Positions 24,880-26,041 of a stretch of 26,041 bases of DNA are shown piece by piece (position 1 is the first letter of the stretch; every line of letters begins with the position of its first letter). The notes under the pieces are model-generated. The model saw only the letters and a list, made by a program, of their open reading frames with translations. It did no database searches and was not told the DNA's origin. The position numbers and the translations under genes are program-made. The stretch comes from an uncultured Bacteroides sp. (GTDB lineage Bacteria; Bacteroidota; Bacteroidia; Bacteroidales; Bacteroidaceae), in NCBI GenBank assembly GCA_905197435.1, contig CAJJYX010000023.1:1-26041 (forward strand), read 5' to 3'.

Positions 24880-26041
24880 TCAATATCCAGGATTCTGCTC
24901 CAACTTGGCATCCTTATTCAACTGGATCTCAGTAAGAGGAATAGGAAGCAATGTGTGGATATTAGCATCAAAGCCTGTGATGACTTTATTGCTGGGTGCA
25001 GTAGGTTCTACATCACCATTGAGTTTGACGCGTTGGGCCAACGTATTGGTACGGACAAGAGTCATACGGCGATTCTCTTCACCAATAAGTTCGCGGGCAC
25101 GTTCGTCAAGAATAAAGTCAAGGGTGATTTCCTCCTCGGTAACCTTACCTGCTTCGGGAGCAATGGTGCGGTATTCCCTGAAAGCGCGGTCACGCAGTAC
25201 ATTGATGTCTTCGGCAGCCCCCTTGGCATTTCCCTGACGGAAACGGGCTTCCGCACGAAGCAAATATGTTTCTGCAAAACGCATGACAGGCCAGTCTTTA
25301 ACGAGAGCATAACCAAAGTCATCCGTTTCGTCATAACCTCCCCATTTAGTAGTGTGAGGATAAAATACGTTCAATGAATCTCCTGCGTGAGGAATTACCT
25401 GATCACCGGTTTTCAATGTCACATTTCTTACACCTTTATCCTTGTCCACCAGAAAACCGTTAGCATCAATACCGAATTCTTTTGAGAAATTGGGCTTGTT
25501 ATACCACATTACACGACGGATATTATGGTTAGAATTACGAATGTCTCCTTTTTCAAACAACCCGTACTTCACAAAGTTGCTGAGACGCAAACGCCCATTA
25601 CCACGACCGCCTATAGAATCGGCATTGACCATGCCATCCAGCTTATGAAAAGCAGGTACCCAATTACGGCGCTGTTGCGGATTATCGATAGTACCGCCAT
25701 TCACATCACGGTTATACTCCATTTCGAATGTCCAGATTGCTTCCGTATTTCCTTGAGAACGGCGCTGATTTCCCCAGCGGAACATATCATGATAGTAATC
25801 GCCCGGTTCGGCAGCATACTTACCATATCTTGCAGAAATCAACTCATATTTACCACCTGTTATAATGGGCGTTACCGCATCTTCCGCTTTTTTGAAATAA
25901 GAAGCATCACGCATTCCCATCCGGAGATAAGCTTCTCCTGCCAACTGTCTTGCCATATCCTGATTGATGCGGCTTTCATTCTTGGCAGCTCCCACTGCCG
26001 GCAGGTTGGACATGGCATAAACCAAATCCGAATCAATCACA
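24880..26041 (-). CDS. SusD/RagB-type outer-membrane lipoprotein, C-terminal 387 codons (5' end outside window)
   Basis: The C-terminal part of a second SusD-like lipoprotein from another uptake operon, whose SusC should lie right of the window. The frame is open to the edge; the GTG at 26040 is an internal valine codon, not a start. SusD signatures seen: LAGEAYLRMGMRDASYFKKA (TPR-like), DWPVMRFAETYLLRAEARFR, LDFILDERARELIGEENRRM, and the end LPIPLTEIQLNKDAKLEQNP-GY. These are the usual C-terminal features of the family. A strong terminator follows 29 bp downstream, so it is the last gene of its operon. Confidence 0.95.
   Translation of the reverse strand, partial: VIDSDLVYAMSNLPAVGAAKNESRINQDMARQLAGEAYLRMGMRDASYFKKAEDAVTPIITGGKYELISARYGKYAAEPGDYYHDMFRWGNQRRSQGNTEAIWTFEMEYNRDVNGGTIDNPQQRRNWVPAFHKLDGMVNADSIGGRGNGRLRLSNFVKYGLFEKGDIRNSNHNIRRVMWYNKPNFSKEFGIDANGFLVDKDKGVRNVTLKTGDQVIPHAGDSLNVFYPHTTKWGGYDETDDFGYALVKDWPVMRFAETYLLRAEARFRQGNAKGAAEDINVLRDRAFREYRTIAPEAGKVTEEEITLDFILDERARELIGEENRRMTLVRTNTLAQRVKLNGDVEPTAPSNKVITGFDANIHTLLPIPLTEIQLNKDAKLEQNPGY

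Overview
The window looks like a chromosomal segment from a gut Bacteroidales bacterium (Bacteroides or Phocaeicola type). The reasons are three SusC/SusD-type nutrient-uptake genes or gene pairs, a giant hybrid two-component system with reg-prop propellers, promoter-like TAnnTTTG -7 boxes, Bacteroides-style lipoproteins and a BT4734/VirE-type primase-helicase. Species cannot be fixed from the sequence.

Left part (1-7910, all minus strand): a mannonate dehydratase gene (uxuA, 6676-7860) is followed by a 1386-residue hybrid two-component regulator (2427-6587) and then by a SusC/RagA receptor (1-2196) that runs off the left edge. The receptor has its own -7/-33 promoter. A perfect 17-bp inverted repeat lies just upstream of that promoter and is a candidate operator. 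UxuA and the regulator suggest a locus for a uronic-acid-containing glycan, but the substrate is not shown.

Middle part (7911-12980, plus strand): a small Cys-rich protein (8003-8443) is followed by about 535 bp without a gene. That gap holds two distinct repeat systems: a cluster of CGTGATAGAT direct and inverted copies (8477-8580), and a run of degenerate GTTTC...AAAC units repeating every 22 bp (about 8652-8826). Next come a translationally coupled AbiEi/AbiEii-type toxin-antitoxin pair (8979-10606) and a VirE/BT4734-type primase-helicase (10857-12980). Repeats, abortive-infection pair and replication-type ATPase together look like a small mobile or satellite/defence module. This is the most unusual part of the window.

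Right-middle (12971-16645): a minus-strand operon holds a Cys/Met-metabolism PLP enzyme, a MalY/PatB-type C-S lyase and a terminal Lrp/AsnC regulator. A divergent GNAT acetyltransferase lies beyond it. The shared upstream region has a 21-bp palindrome that could be the Lrp site. A 23-bp hairpin follows the acetyltransferase.

Right part (16788-26041, minus strand): a compact four-gene outer-membrane uptake operon is made of a TIG/NHL-like lipoprotein, SusC, SusD and a DUF1735/DUF4361-like lipoprotein, with no enzyme. Upstream of it are a decayed IS1182-type transposase tail, a strong terminator hairpin and the C-terminal part of a second SusD that runs off the right edge. No rRNA, tRNA or CRISPR array was recognised.
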